Origin: an uncultured Prevotellaceae bacterium
Lineage (GTDB): Bacteria > Bacteroidota > Bacteroidia > Bacteroidales > Muribaculaceae
DNA: 40,278 nt
NCBI GenBank assembly: GCA_937898675.1
Contig: CALEJB010000042.1
Coordinates: forward strand, 1 to 40,278
Reading direction: 5' to 3'
The notes below the pieces were generated by a model. It was not told the DNA's origin. It was given only the letters and a program-made list of their open reading frames with translations, and did not search any database. Shown here piece after piece: positions 7,700-15,742 of this stretch. Position 1 is the first letter of the stretch; each line of letters opens with the position of its first letter. The translations under genes were made by a program, and so were the position numbers.

Positions 7700-8737
7700 A
7701 TGGACATATCAGTAGTAGTACCGCTGTATAACGAAGCCGAGTCGCTGCCCGAGCTGGCGCAGTGGATCGAGCGCGTGATGGACGAGAACAAGTTCACCTA
7801 CGAGGTGCTGTTCATCAACGACGGCAGCACCGACGGCTCGTGGCAGGTGATCAAGGACCTGCACCGCCGCAATCCGCGCCTGAGGGGGGTGTCGTTTCGC
7901 CGCAACTACGGCAAGTCGCCGGCGCTGAACACCGGCTTTGCCCGCGTCCAGGGCGACGTGGTCATCACCATGGACGCCGACCTGCAGGACAGCCCTGACG
8001 AGATTCCCGAGCTGTACCGCATGATCACCCAGGACGGCTATGACCTGGTGAGCGGCTGGAAAAAGAAGCGCTACGACCCGCTGAGCAAGACCATCCCCAC
8101 CAAGCTGTTTAACGCCACGGCGCGGCGCGTGAGCGGCATCCACAACCTGCACGACTTCAACTGCGGCCTCAAGGCCTACAGGCGCGAGGTGGTGAAGCAC
8201 ATCGAGGTGTATGGCGACATGCACCGCTATGTGCCCTACCTTGCCAAGGCGGCAGGGTTTGGCCGCATCGGCGAGAAGGTGGTGCAGCATCGCGCGCGCA
8301 AGTACGGCTCCACCAAGTTTGGCCTCGACCGCTTTGTCAACGGCTATCTGGACCTGCTCACGCTGTGGTTCCAGACCAAGTTTGGCGTCAAGCCCATGCA
8401 CTTCTTCGGTCTGCTGGGCAGCCTGATGTTTCTGCTGGGCCTCGCCGCCGTCATCGTCGTCGGCGCCTTGAAGCTCTATAACATGTACACTGGCGGCAGC
8501 TACACGCTCGTGACCAACTCGCCCTACTTCTTCATCGCCCTGACGATGATGCTGCTGGGCACCCAGCTGTTCCTCACGGGATTCCTGGGCGAACTCATCA
8601 TCCGCCACAGCAGCGACCGCAACCACTACGAAATCAACGAGGAAATCACCGACGGCGACAGCGCCATCACCGCAGGCAGGGACAACCCGCTGCCGCGCGT
8701 GGAGCAACCCGTCACTGTTGACGCACAGACCGAATGA
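7700..8737 (+). CDS. Family 2 glycosyltransferase of the dolichol/undecaprenyl-phosphate sugar synthase type
   Basis: The 345-residue protein has an N-terminal GT-A domain (VVVPLYNEAESL; FINDGSTDGSW; the D-A-D-L-Q-D metal-binding motif at about 93-98) and two C-terminal membrane spans (about 238-259 and 275-300). This is the layout of GtrB/DPM1-like enzymes that move a sugar from a nucleotide donor to polyprenyl phosphate on the inner membrane. The family position is well supported; the sugar cannot be read from sequence. The stop codon overlaps the next start in an ATGA (8734-8737), so translation of the next gene is probably coupled. Confidence 0.92.
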   Translation: MDISVVVPLYNEAESLPELAQWIERVMDENKFTYEVLFINDGSTDGSWQVIKDLHRRNPRLRGVSFRRNYGKSPALNTGFARVQGDVVITMDADLQDSPDEIPELYRMITQDGYDLVSGWKKKRYDPLSKTIPTKLFNATARRVSGIHNLHDFNCGLKAYRREVVKHIEVYGDMHRYVPYLAKAAGFGRIGEKVVQHRARKYGSTKFGLDRFVNGYLDLLTLWFQTKFGVKPMHFFGLLGSLMFLLGLAAVIVVGALKLYNMYTGGSYTLVTNSPYFFIALTMMLLGTQLFLTGFLGELIIRHSSDRNHYEINEEITDGDSAITAGRDNPLPRVEQPVTVDAQTE

Positions 8738-9225
8738 ACAGACTGGCACACATCGCATTGGCGCTGATTGCCGCCTGCGCGCTGCTCGCGGCATGCGACA
8801 ACGGCAACTGCAGCGACAACGGCAGCAGCCTGCCGCTGGCCGAACTCTATGTCGGGCAGACCAGCGCCACCGTGCAGGGCCTCACCGTCATGGGCATCGG
8901 CGCACCCGGCGACAGCCTGCTGGTCGACAACGCCGCGGTCAACGAGATCTATCTGCCGCTGCGCGCCAACGCCGCTTCCACGAGCTACAGCTTTGCGCGC
9001 TGGGCCTCTATAAATAATGAGCAAACGCTGGTGCGCGACACCGTCACCTTTGACTACGAAGCGGTGCCGTTTTTCCACTCGGCCGAGTGCGGCGCGATGT
9101 ACAACTTCAACATCCGCCAGGTGCACCACACCACTGCGGGAATCGACTCCATTGTGCTGATTACCAACACCATCACCAATCTGGCCGCGCCCTCGATGAG
9201 AATATATTTCACCGATTTCCAATAA
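8734..9225 (+). CDS. DUF6452 family lipoprotein
   Basis: The 163-residue protein begins with a lipoprotein signal (hydrophobic stretch ending L-L-A-A-C21). The mature part matches the DUF6452 pattern as I know it: an early Cys-containing D-N-G-N-C segment, a G-x-G-A-P-G-D-S-L-L-V-D-N block followed by I-Y-L-P-L, and a late S-A-E-C-G-x-M-Y block followed by I-x-x-V-x-H-T-T. Function is unknown. It overlaps the glycosyltransferase gene by 4 nt and is followed after one base by the DUF6048 gene, an arrangement often seen in Bacteroidetes, so the two proteins probably act together at the envelope. Confidence 0.8.
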   Translation: MNRLAHIALALIAACALLAACDNGNCSDNGSSLPLAELYVGQTSATVQGLTVMGIGAPGDSLLVDNAAVNEIYLPLRANAASTSYSFARWASINNEQTLVRDTVTFDYEAVPFFHSAECGAMYNFNIRQVHHTTAGIDSIVLITNTITNLAAPSMRIYFTDFQ

Positions 9226-9226
9226 G

Positions 9227-10075
9227 ATGAAACACAGCATTCTCGCCATATTGACCCTGCTCGCCGCATTCACGGCACTGGCCCAGACGCCCGACAAGCG
9301 CCATGTCACGCCCGTCACGCCCGAGACCAACCGCGTGCAGCCGCCGCCCAAGGGCATCGACGAAAAAATCATCCAGCAATACATCAGCGGCGACAGCACC
9401 GCGGCCGCCGAGCAGGAGCGCAAGGACTCGCTGCGGCGCGTCTATAAGCACTATCCCAAACTGACCGACCTGAGCATCGGCGTCAACTTTGTCGAGCCGC
9501 TGTTCATGGCCTTTGGCCAGAGCTACGCCAGCGCCGACGTCAACGCCACGCTCAACATGTGGAACCGCGTGCAGCCCGCCGTCGAACTCGGCCTGGGCTG
9601 GGCCAAGTCCACCCCCGACGGCATGAACTTCACCTACAAGGGCAAGCCGTCGCCCTACATCAAGGTGGGCGCCAACTACAACTTCATGTTCAAGAACAGC
9701 CCCGACTACCAAGCGCTCGTGGGCCTGAGGTTGGGTTACAGCACCTTTGGCTACGACATCACCGGCGTCAGCTACACCAACGGCTACTGGCGCGAGACCC
9801 TGCAATGTGACATCACCGGCGAGCGTTCCCATGCCCTGTGGGGCGAGCTGGGACTGGGACTTAAAGTCAAGTTATTCAACCAGTTGTCGATGGGCTGGAT
9901 GATTAGACTGCACAGCATCTTCAGCCATGGCAAGAGCGACCGCTCCGACCCATGGTTCATCCCCGGCTACGGTCCCCGCGGGGGCTCACTGGGCCTGTCG
10001 CTGGGCATCTCCTACACCCTGCCCCTCCACAGCGAGGCTCCAGTCACTGGCCAGCCCACCGATTCAAAACCATAA
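9227..10075 (+). CDS. DUF6048 family outer-membrane protein
   Basis: The 282-residue protein has a signal peptide (cut after about A19: …TALAQ), a proline-rich linker, a charged helix and then a series of amphipathic beta strands rich in aromatic residues and Gly (for example LSIGVNFVEPLF and GLRLGYSTFGY), ending in a short strand S-L-G-L-S-L-G-I-S-Y-T-L. That is a small outer-membrane barrel, and the order and the neighbouring DUF6452 gene fit DUF6048. Only one base separates it from the preceding stop. Role unknown. Confidence 0.8.
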   Translation: MKHSILAILTLLAAFTALAQTPDKRHVTPVTPETNRVQPPPKGIDEKIIQQYISGDSTAAAEQERKDSLRRVYKHYPKLTDLSIGVNFVEPLFMAFGQSYASADVNATLNMWNRVQPAVELGLGWAKSTPDGMNFTYKGKPSPYIKVGANYNFMFKNSPDYQALVGLRLGYSTFGYDITGVSYTNGYWRETLQCDITGERSHALWGELGLGLKVKLFNQLSMGWMIRLHSIFSHGKSDRSDPWFIPGYGPRGGSLGLSLGISYTLPLHSEAPVTGQPTDSKP

Positions 10076-10079
10076 AGCA

Positions 10080-10223
10080 ATGACAATCAACCCCCTGCCC
10101 CGCCAGCCACAGCCCGTTGCCAACCGCCCTCCGCTGCGCGCCCCCGAGTTCAGGCCCGTGGACATCGCGGCATGCCTCAAGCGCTTGAGGCGCCTGACCA
10201 GAGCGGGCAAGAGATTAGGCTGA
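10080..10223 (+). CDS. Possible 47-residue basic protein (uncertain)
   Basis: An ATG lies four bases after the DUF6048 stop, a spacing consistent with an operon. It opens a 47-codon frame encoding a proline- and arginine-rich peptide with a basic amphipathic C-terminus (A-C-L-K-R-L-R-R-L). No family was recognised. The short length and high GC make a chance frame quite possible. Confidence 0.3.
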   Translation: MTINPLPRQPQPVANRPPLRAPEFRPVDIAACLKRLRRLTRAGKRLG

Positions 10224-10311
10224 CCCGCCGCGCGGCACTGCGGAACAAAATTCCACATCCATGCCGCCAAAGCAAATTTTCAGACTTTTTTTGCCGTTTT
10301 TTTGAAAAAAT

Positions 10312-10342
10312 TTTGTCAGTTCAAAAAAAGTTTGTAATATTG
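10312..10342 (+). promoter_or_regulatory. Probable promoter and long leader of the 10525-11472 gene
   Basis: TTTG at 10312-10315, 19 bp, then TAATATTG at 10335-10342 (one mismatch to TAnnTTTG). A start near 10349 would give a leader of about 175 nt whose last 50 bases are extremely AT-rich, like the leader of the 446-2050 gene. I saw no recognisable riboswitch or other gene in 10224-10524. Confidence 0.5.
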
Positions 10343-10524
10343 TACCCTGAAAAGGGTGGAAAAAGCGCATATTTTGCGTCTATCTACTCATTTTCAACGA
10401 TTTATTAATGTTTCATTTATGTCTCTGGCCGACAGGTCGGGGCATGATGGAAACAAAAACGAGAACTACTATAATACAACAAATATTAATTAACATTATT
10501 ACTAACTTTTTAACTCATTTTACT

Positions 10525-11472
10525 ATGAAGATTAAAAATTTACTTCTTTTTGCAGCAGCTGCTTCGATCAGCATGAGCGCATTTGCTCAGACCAACGGCG
10601 AACTCGGTTGGCTTGAGGACGGCAGCCCCGCAATTATCGGTACTGCTACCACCGACCACCTGTTCACCCGCATGACCTACGGTGACGCTGTTTATGACAA
10701 CGTTATCAGCTTCCAGGGTGGCACTCCCCAACTCGTATGGTTCTGGCTCGATGACGACGCCATCTATGCCAACGAGGCTGTACAGGCACTGACTCCCATC
10801 AACTTGGACGCAAGCACCGTTTATGGTGAGATTACTTACAACTCGTTCCAGTGCGACATCTATGTTCCCGAGAACATCCAGCTCGTTGAGATGGAGAACG
10901 AGGACGGCGATATGGAAAGCTTTGCACAGGGCGACCGTCTGCCCAACACCACCAACATCACTTGGAAGAAGAAAGACGACACCAAGGTTGTTGACGGCGT
11001 GAACTACAACGTTTACACCCTGCTCGCTTACAACGCCAACGAGATGGGCACCCACTTCTCGAGCAAGAACGCCAAGAAGTACAAAGACAATGGCCCCCTC
11101 AAGAAGGACGACGCTGCTCTGGTAGGTCTGTACATGCACAACACCGACCTCGAACAGCACAACATGGCTGACATGATCATCGCCAACCAGGTGTTCAACT
11201 TCCGCGAGTCCAACATCGCAGGCTGGACCCCCGACCAGAGCAACTTCTGGTACATGACCGGCGGTAACGGTGAGCAGCGCTTCCAGCTCTACAACCGCGT
11301 TGCCCTGCACGGCAGCAGCGACGTTGTTGAGACCGTTGGTGAGAAGAGCATCAAGAGCGTTACCTACTACAACGTAGCAGGTATGGAGAGCAACGAGCCC
11401 TTCGAAGGCGTTAACATCAAGGTCGTTAACTACAACGACGGCACCAACAACACCAGCAAGGTGATCAAGTAA
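10525..11472 (+). CDS. Secreted protein with a C-terminal sorting-like tail
   Basis: The product is 315 residues. The ATG at 10525 starts a clear signal peptide (MKIKNLLLFAAAASISMSAFA, cleavage before Q). An in-frame ATG at 10408 would place 39 unrelated residues in front of it and is rejected. The mature part is acidic and beta-rich with no recognised catalytic motif. The last 40 residues contain Y-Y-N-V-A-G-M and end K-V-I-K, aligning with the tail of the proteins at 1-65 and 446-2050. The codons are less GC-rich at third positions than those of the neighbouring operon (many Val GTT, Ala GCT), as in 446-2050, which may reflect high expression. Function unknown. Confidence 0.88.
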   Translation: MKIKNLLLFAAAASISMSAFAQTNGELGWLEDGSPAIIGTATTDHLFTRMTYGDAVYDNVISFQGGTPQLVWFWLDDDAIYANEAVQALTPINLDASTVYGEITYNSFQCDIYVPENIQLVEMENEDGDMESFAQGDRLPNTTNITWKKKDDTKVVDGVNYNVYTLLAYNANEMGTHFSSKNAKKYKDNGPLKKDDAALVGLYMHNTDLEQHNMADMIIANQVFNFRESNIAGWTPDQSNFWYMTGGNGEQRFQLYNRVALHGSSDVVETVGEKSIKSVTYYNVAGMESNEPFEGVNIKVVNYNDGTNNTSKVIK

Positions 11473-11496
11473 GACAACAATTTAGTTTACTATACA

Positions 11497-11534
11497 AGAA
11501 AACCGCAGGCCATTCAGGTCTGCGGTTTTCTTTT
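11497..11534. terminator. Strong bidirectional terminator between converging genes
   Basis: AGAAAACCGCAG (11497-11508) pairs perfectly with CTGCGGTTTTCT (11520-11531), followed by TTT. The A-rich outer arm gives a T-rich end on the minus strand as well, so it can serve both 10525-11472 and the minus-strand gene ending at 11576. Confidence 0.88.
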
Positions 11535-11575
11535 GTCATGCGCGCATGAACCGGTGTTTTGCAGCGCGGGGCGTT

Positions 11576-13492
11576 TCACTTGACGCGAACGGCGATGCCG
11601 CTGCCGGTGAACATGCCGGGCAGCGGCAGGGTGTCGTGTCCCGTGCCGCGCTTGTTCTCCTCTTCCATGATGACCAGCAGGCCAATGGCGCGCGTCATCA
11701 ATATGTCGTCATGCTTGCCCAGTGCCGCCTCGTAGCGGTTGTCGCGTTCCTCATATGTGCGCATCTCGTTCACCGCCTCCATGTCGCGCTCGATGTAGGA
11801 GCAGTCGCGCACCTCCTTGATGAGCGCGGCGATGGCCTCGCGCTTGGTCTTGCGGTTGGTGTGAAAACCCAGTTTCTTGCGGTCACGCTTGTACAGGTTG
11901 GGATAGAACTGGTAGATATTGCTCAAGATATACTCGCTCTCACCCTCGCGCGCCGCCTCGTTGACAAGGGTGTTGCACTCCACCACCAGCAGCGCGTGGT
12001 TGTACAGCAGCGCTAGTTGGGCCGCCTTCCACCCCAGTTCGTCATGGTCGATGTGTCCGCGCCATTGCGCCACCACAGCCGTCGGGTCATTGCCGTTGCG
12101 GGGCCGCCGCATGACGGCAATCACCGAGTAGTCACTGCCCTCGGCCCTGCCGCCCACGTCCACCACGACCAGGTAGCCCCTCTGCCGGGGCACCAGCGGG
12201 TCGGGGCGCTTCCACACCTGCAAGGCCCCTCCCTCGACTTCGACCAGATGCACGTCGCGCAAGGCGGGCAATCCCTTCAGTCCCGCGCCCTGGATGTCGC
12301 CCGTGAGCAGCGGCCGGCGGCAGTTCAGCGCCAAGCGGTCCAGTTCGTCGCGCTTGAACGGATTGTTGCCCGTGGCGGTGAACGCCTCGCTGGGGCTGCC
12401 GGGATACTCTGCCATCATCTGCGCCTGGCTGCGGTACTCAAGCCGCTTGTGGTGATACCAGTTGATTTGCTCCAGCGTGAGTTTATCCTCGTCCCACAGG
12501 CGGCGCTCATAGTCGTCCATCGCCTGCCACAGCGCCGCGATGTCGCCGCACGGCAGGCGGTACATGCCGATGGCGTGCCACGGCACAAACACCGTCGCCT
12601 TGTCGGTGCGGCCCATCTCGGACATCAGCCACATGTCGTGAAAATAATTGCCCACGCCGTTGGCGGTCGATTCCAGCACCACCACGGTGTCGGCCCTGAG
12701 CGCCACACTGCCGCACACGCTGCGCACCAGGTCGTCGGGCGAATGCATGGCACTGGTTTTCCAAAAGGCCACCTCGCTCAGGTGCGCCATCGTGATGTCA
12801 TAGCCGCGCACGGCATCCTCGCTCAACGAACTGCCCGTGATGACCAGGCTGTCGCGCGCCTCAATCTGCTGCACGTTGGGCTGGCCCTCAAGTTTGGAGA
12901 AGCGCAGCATCTGGCCCCGGGGCACCTCATCGGGCAGCATCTCGGGCGGATAGCACCGCAACAGCAGGTTGTACATGCGCTTGATGCCCTTGCTCGTGGA
13001 CTGGCGGTGGCCGCAGATGAAGCTGTTCCAGCCCGTGTGGCGCACCAGCTGCATCCACGCCATGTACATCTGCACCAGCGTTGAGCCGCCCCACTGGCGC
13101 GCCTTAAGCAGAATGACGCGCACGGGTTGCCCAGCCGTGCGCTGCCCCTCCATCACCGCGAGCAACCGGCGCTGGGGACTATTGAGGACAAACGGCTCGA
13201 CCTGCCCCGTGCCCTTGATGCGGATGCGGGCGCAGCGCACACACCAGAACTCGAAGTCATACTTCACGCGCAGGCGGTCGCGCGCCAGGCGCAACTCCTC
13301 GCCCGCCATCATGCGGTATTCGGGATGCTCGGCCATCAATGCTGCCGGCACCATGCCGCCATGGGCCTCAACGCGCTCGCCGCAGCACCCCACTCCGCGC
13401 GCCGGGTCATACTCGCCCTCGTCGAGCAACGCCAGGCGGCGGTTGTTCTCCGTGACAAGGGCAGTAAGTTCATGGGATGACAATCCGCTCAT
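11576..13492 (-). CDS. Phage-type terminase large subunit (TerL)
   Basis: The 638-residue protein has the two parts of a DNA-packaging motor. The ATPase carries the deviant P-loop L-L-K-A-R-Q-W-G-G-S-T (about 128-138), the Walker B region A-H-L-S-E-V-A-F-W (236-244) and the coupling motif L-E-S-T-A-N-G (273-279). The RNase H-like nuclease carries D445 (V-V-V-D-V-G), E505 (V-V-E-C-N) and D595/D596 (K-H-D-D-I). Cysteines at 36, 37, 84 and 87 could form a metal site. All catalytic positions look intact. The ATG at 13492 starts 2 nt after the upstream stop; starts further upstream would overlap that gene. No small terminase, portal, capsid or tail gene is adjacent; the only partner is the gene at 13495-15489. 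It may be a remnant or a domesticated function. Confidence 0.85.
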   Translation of the reverse strand: MSGLSSHELTALVTENNRRLALLDEGEYDPARGVGCCGERVEAHGGMVPAALMAEHPEYRMMAGEELRLARDRLRVKYDFEFWCVRCARIRIKGTGQVEPFVLNSPQRRLLAVMEGQRTAGQPVRVILLKARQWGGSTLVQMYMAWMQLVRHTGWNSFICGHRQSTSKGIKRMYNLLLRCYPPEMLPDEVPRGQMLRFSKLEGQPNVQQIEARDSLVITGSSLSEDAVRGYDITMAHLSEVAFWKTSAMHSPDDLVRSVCGSVALRADTVVVLESTANGVGNYFHDMWLMSEMGRTDKATVFVPWHAIGMYRLPCGDIAALWQAMDDYERRLWDEDKLTLEQINWYHHKRLEYRSQAQMMAEYPGSPSEAFTATGNNPFKRDELDRLALNCRRPLLTGDIQGAGLKGLPALRDVHLVEVEGGALQVWKRPDPLVPRQRGYLVVVDVGGRAEGSDYSVIAVMRRPRNGNDPTAVVAQWRGHIDHDELGWKAAQLALLYNHALLVVECNTLVNEAAREGESEYILSNIYQFYPNLYKRDRKKLGFHTNRKTKREAIAALIKEVRDCSYIERDMEAVNEMRTYEERDNRYEAALGKHDDILMTRAIGLLVIMEEENKRGTGHDTLPLPGMFTGSGIAVRVK

Positions 13493-13494
13493 GG

Positions 13495-15489
13495 CTAACG
13501 GCAGTAAATGAGGGTTTTCATGAACATCGTTCCCGTCGGCGCCGTGCCCTCGGCCGCGAAGCACAGGGTGCGCGCGGCAATGCGCATCGGGGCGGCGGCC
13601 AGCGGCTGACTGATGTCACCGTCCACCGCCATCACGCTCACCGGCCACTCGCTGGCCATGATGCCGCGCTGCCCCGTCACGCGCAGGGTGAGTTGCAGGT
13701 CCTCGCCGCTCAAGTGCCACACCACGCGCTGCACACGCTCGCCCATCAGCGGCGACACCGCGACGGGATGAGAGCGCCAACCGACGGACATCGCCGCCGG
13801 CTGCTCCTGCTCCAAGTCAAGCACCGCGCCGTTGGCCAGCACGGCGACGGCATGCAGCGGGTCTCCGTAGAGCTGCACCGCCTCAACGGTGCGGACACTC
13901 GACGCCCCGCTGTCCATCACCGCCTCGGGGTAGCCCTCATCGGGCAACAGCCACAGTTCGCGATGGGCATTGCACCACGCCATAGCAGTGACGGCGGCAT
14001 CGCGGCGCACGACATCCACGCGCGAGGCACTCAGGCGGCACAGGTGGCCGTGTCGCGATACAAACCACACGTCACGCCAGGCCTCGGCGGGCGGTACACC
14101 GGGAGCGATGACCGTGCGGTCCACCAGACGCGCCTCGCCCAGCGTGCCCGCGGCAGTCTGCGGAATGGCATAGATGCCGTCGCTGGTGAACACATACACC
14201 GGGTAGCGCCCAAAGCCGCCGTTGTAGAGCGAGCGCGTCACAGCAGCAATGGCAATGGGAGCGGCGCCGATGACGCTGCGGCGATGAGCCTCGACAAAGG
14301 CGTTGCCCGGCGCACTCACGACGACGTCGCCGCCGCCCGTGCAGCAATAGAGCCTGCCGCACGCCGCCGTGGCGCACACCACCCCACCGACATCGCTGAG
14401 CATCGTGCCCACGGCAGCACACTGGGCGCTGGTCATCGTCACCGCCTCGACAGGTGCCGTGAAATCGGCGCCGCTGGTTGCCGAGGCGGGCGCCGTGGCA
14501 ATGAGCCGCCAGGGCGAGGCGGCAAGCCGGTTGCTCACGGCTGCGGCGCTGCTGGGCGTAAGGCGCACCTCAAGCAGATAGTCGCGCGGACCGACAGTGC
14601 GCGTCAGGCAGCGGTAGTCCAGCGAGCGGCTCGCGGTGAACAGCGACGCCTCGTCGGTGGCCAAAACGTCGATGGCAGCAACGAGCGGCCGCCATGCCGG
14701 GGCGATGCCCGACACCACGTTGATGACGAGGGCATAGTGGACACAAGGCAGCACATCGGCCGCCGTGCCCGTAAAATTGTTGCCGCTGGTGGTCACCGAC
14801 AGCGACAAGCGGTCGGTGTTGGCCAGCGTCTCGTCGCCCACGCGCACGGGGTCGCTCATCCACAGGTAGTTGCCGTCAACCATGCGCACCGCCCAGCGCA
14901 CCAGCATCGGGGCGGCATGGCGGCCCTCGGCGGCCACATCGGCCAACAGGCCGCTCCACGCCGAGCGCAGCATGGCGGTCAGCGCCGACACATCCTCGCC
15001 GGCCAGCGGCGCGCGCCATTGGCTATAGGGCGAGGCAAAGGTGTATGCGTCAATCGTGGCGGTAGAGGTGGAGGTGCCGGCAGTGAACGTCAGGCTCGGC
15101 AGGGCATCGGCGGGGTCCAGCACCGTCCACACGCCTTGGGCAGACCGCGTGAGGTAGATGAAACCGCCCGTAGCCACGACAACGATAACTTGCCCGATGG
15201 CATGGGCGCTCATGATGTCGCCGCTGGCGGTAGCGGCGACGGTGCCGTCAATCAGCACGCTGGCGCCGCGGCCAGTCACATAGTGCCCGTCGGCAATCAG
15301 CAGCAGGCGGTCGCCCGCCGTGATTTGCCCAACGGCGGCCGGTTGCCCCGTCACCACCAGCGCCTGCTCGTGCTCACGCAGGTTTTGCGCTGCGGCGGCC
15401 GTGCCGGGCGGTGCCGCCTCGCCGTTGACGTGCGGCACCACGCCGCGGGGAACAACCTGGATTTCTCTCATTGGCTTGTGTTTCTTCAT
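13495..15489 (-). CDS. Virion-like beta-rich protein paired with the terminase (unknown function)
   Basis: The 666-residue protein has no signal peptide. It is dominated by beta strands and small residues. Segments such as W-A-V-R-M-V-D-G-N-Y-L-W-M-S-D-P-V (about 199-215) and Y-P-V-Y-V-F-T-S-D-G-I-Y-A-I-P (about 429-443) resemble repeats of tail-tube or stabilisation proteins of podovirus-type Bacteroidales phages; this is recognition by pattern, not a database match. I chose the ATG at 15489 because a good promoter places the transcription start near 15527, after the next upstream in-frame candidate at 15561. A second ATG at 15471 is possible. The gene is translated just ahead of TerL (2-nt gap). 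Base composition matches the host genes around it. Confidence 0.7.
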   Translation of the reverse strand: MKKHKPMREIQVVPRGVVPHVNGEAAPPGTAAAAQNLREHEQALVVTGQPAAVGQITAGDRLLLIADGHYVTGRGASVLIDGTVAATASGDIMSAHAIGQVIVVVATGGFIYLTRSAQGVWTVLDPADALPSLTFTAGTSTSTATIDAYTFASPYSQWRAPLAGEDVSALTAMLRSAWSGLLADVAAEGRHAAPMLVRWAVRMVDGNYLWMSDPVRVGDETLANTDRLSLSVTTSGNNFTGTAADVLPCVHYALVINVVSGIAPAWRPLVAAIDVLATDEASLFTASRSLDYRCLTRTVGPRDYLLEVRLTPSSAAAVSNRLAASPWRLIATAPASATSGADFTAPVEAVTMTSAQCAAVGTMLSDVGGVVCATAACGRLYCCTGGGDVVVSAPGNAFVEAHRRSVIGAAPIAIAAVTRSLYNGGFGRYPVYVFTSDGIYAIPQTAAGTLGEARLVDRTVIAPGVPPAEAWRDVWFVSRHGHLCRLSASRVDVVRRDAAVTAMAWCNAHRELWLLPDEGYPEAVMDSGASSVRTVEAVQLYGDPLHAVAVLANGAVLDLEQEQPAAMSVGWRSHPVAVSPLMGERVQRVVWHLSGEDLQLTLRVTGQRGIMASEWPVSVMAVDGDISQPLAAAPMRIAARTLCFAAEGTAPTGTMFMKTLIYCR

Positions 15490-15533
15490 CGTATTGGATT
15501 TATTACTGGTTGCGGGCAAAATCGCCCGTAACG

Positions 15534-15565
15534 CAAAGGTATCCTCGCCGCATTGCGCCACACAA
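15534..15565 (-). promoter_or_regulatory. Promoter of the virion-like/terminase operon
   Basis: On the minus strand TTG, 21 bp, then TACCTTTG (15534-15541). It is a host-type promoter with a predicted leader of about 38 nt before the ATG at 15489. Confidence 0.7.
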
Positions 15566-15632
15566 GCACAAAAAGCCGTGTTTTTTGATAGTTGTTGCCG
15601 CCGGGGGTTCCCGTGCCAAGTGCGCAGCTGCC

Positions 15633-15658
15633 AACTCCCAACTCCTAACTCCTAACTA
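15633..15658. repeat. Heptanucleotide tandem repeat (AACTCCT), about 3.7 copies
   Basis: The plus strand reads AACTCCC, AACTCCT, AACTCCT, AACTA. The same unit recurs at 22897-22938 and 33096-33119, always next to the 3' end of a minus-strand gene. Confidence 0.8.
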
Positions 15659-15698
15659 AAAAACGGCCTGGACAACTTTTCGTCGCAGTTGTCCAGGC
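15657..15698 (-). terminator. Terminator of the leucine-rich repeat gene
   Basis: A perfect 12-bp stem (arms 15666-15677 and 15687-15698) is followed on the minus strand by a run of T residues (plus-strand A run at 15658-15663). Confidence 0.85.
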
Positions 15699-15742
15699 TG
15701 TCTAATTTAATCCTTCGCGCAATAGCGCGATATCATCGTGTG

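Noticed and set aside
10343..10524. Riboswitch in the long leader before the 10525 gene
   Set aside because: No conserved aptamer core that I recognise and no terminator hairpin before the ATG; the sequence is mainly AT-rich.
11576..15489. Intact prophage
   Set aside because: Only two phage-like genes are present and they are flanked by ordinary chromosomal genes with their own promoters and terminators; no integrase, repressor, attachment repeats or structural module.
13477..15531. 684-codon plus-strand open frame opposite the virion-like gene
   Set aside because: Low-complexity His/Arg/Gly-rich translation with no recognisable start context or promoter; the minus strand has a promoter and a tightly spaced partner gene.
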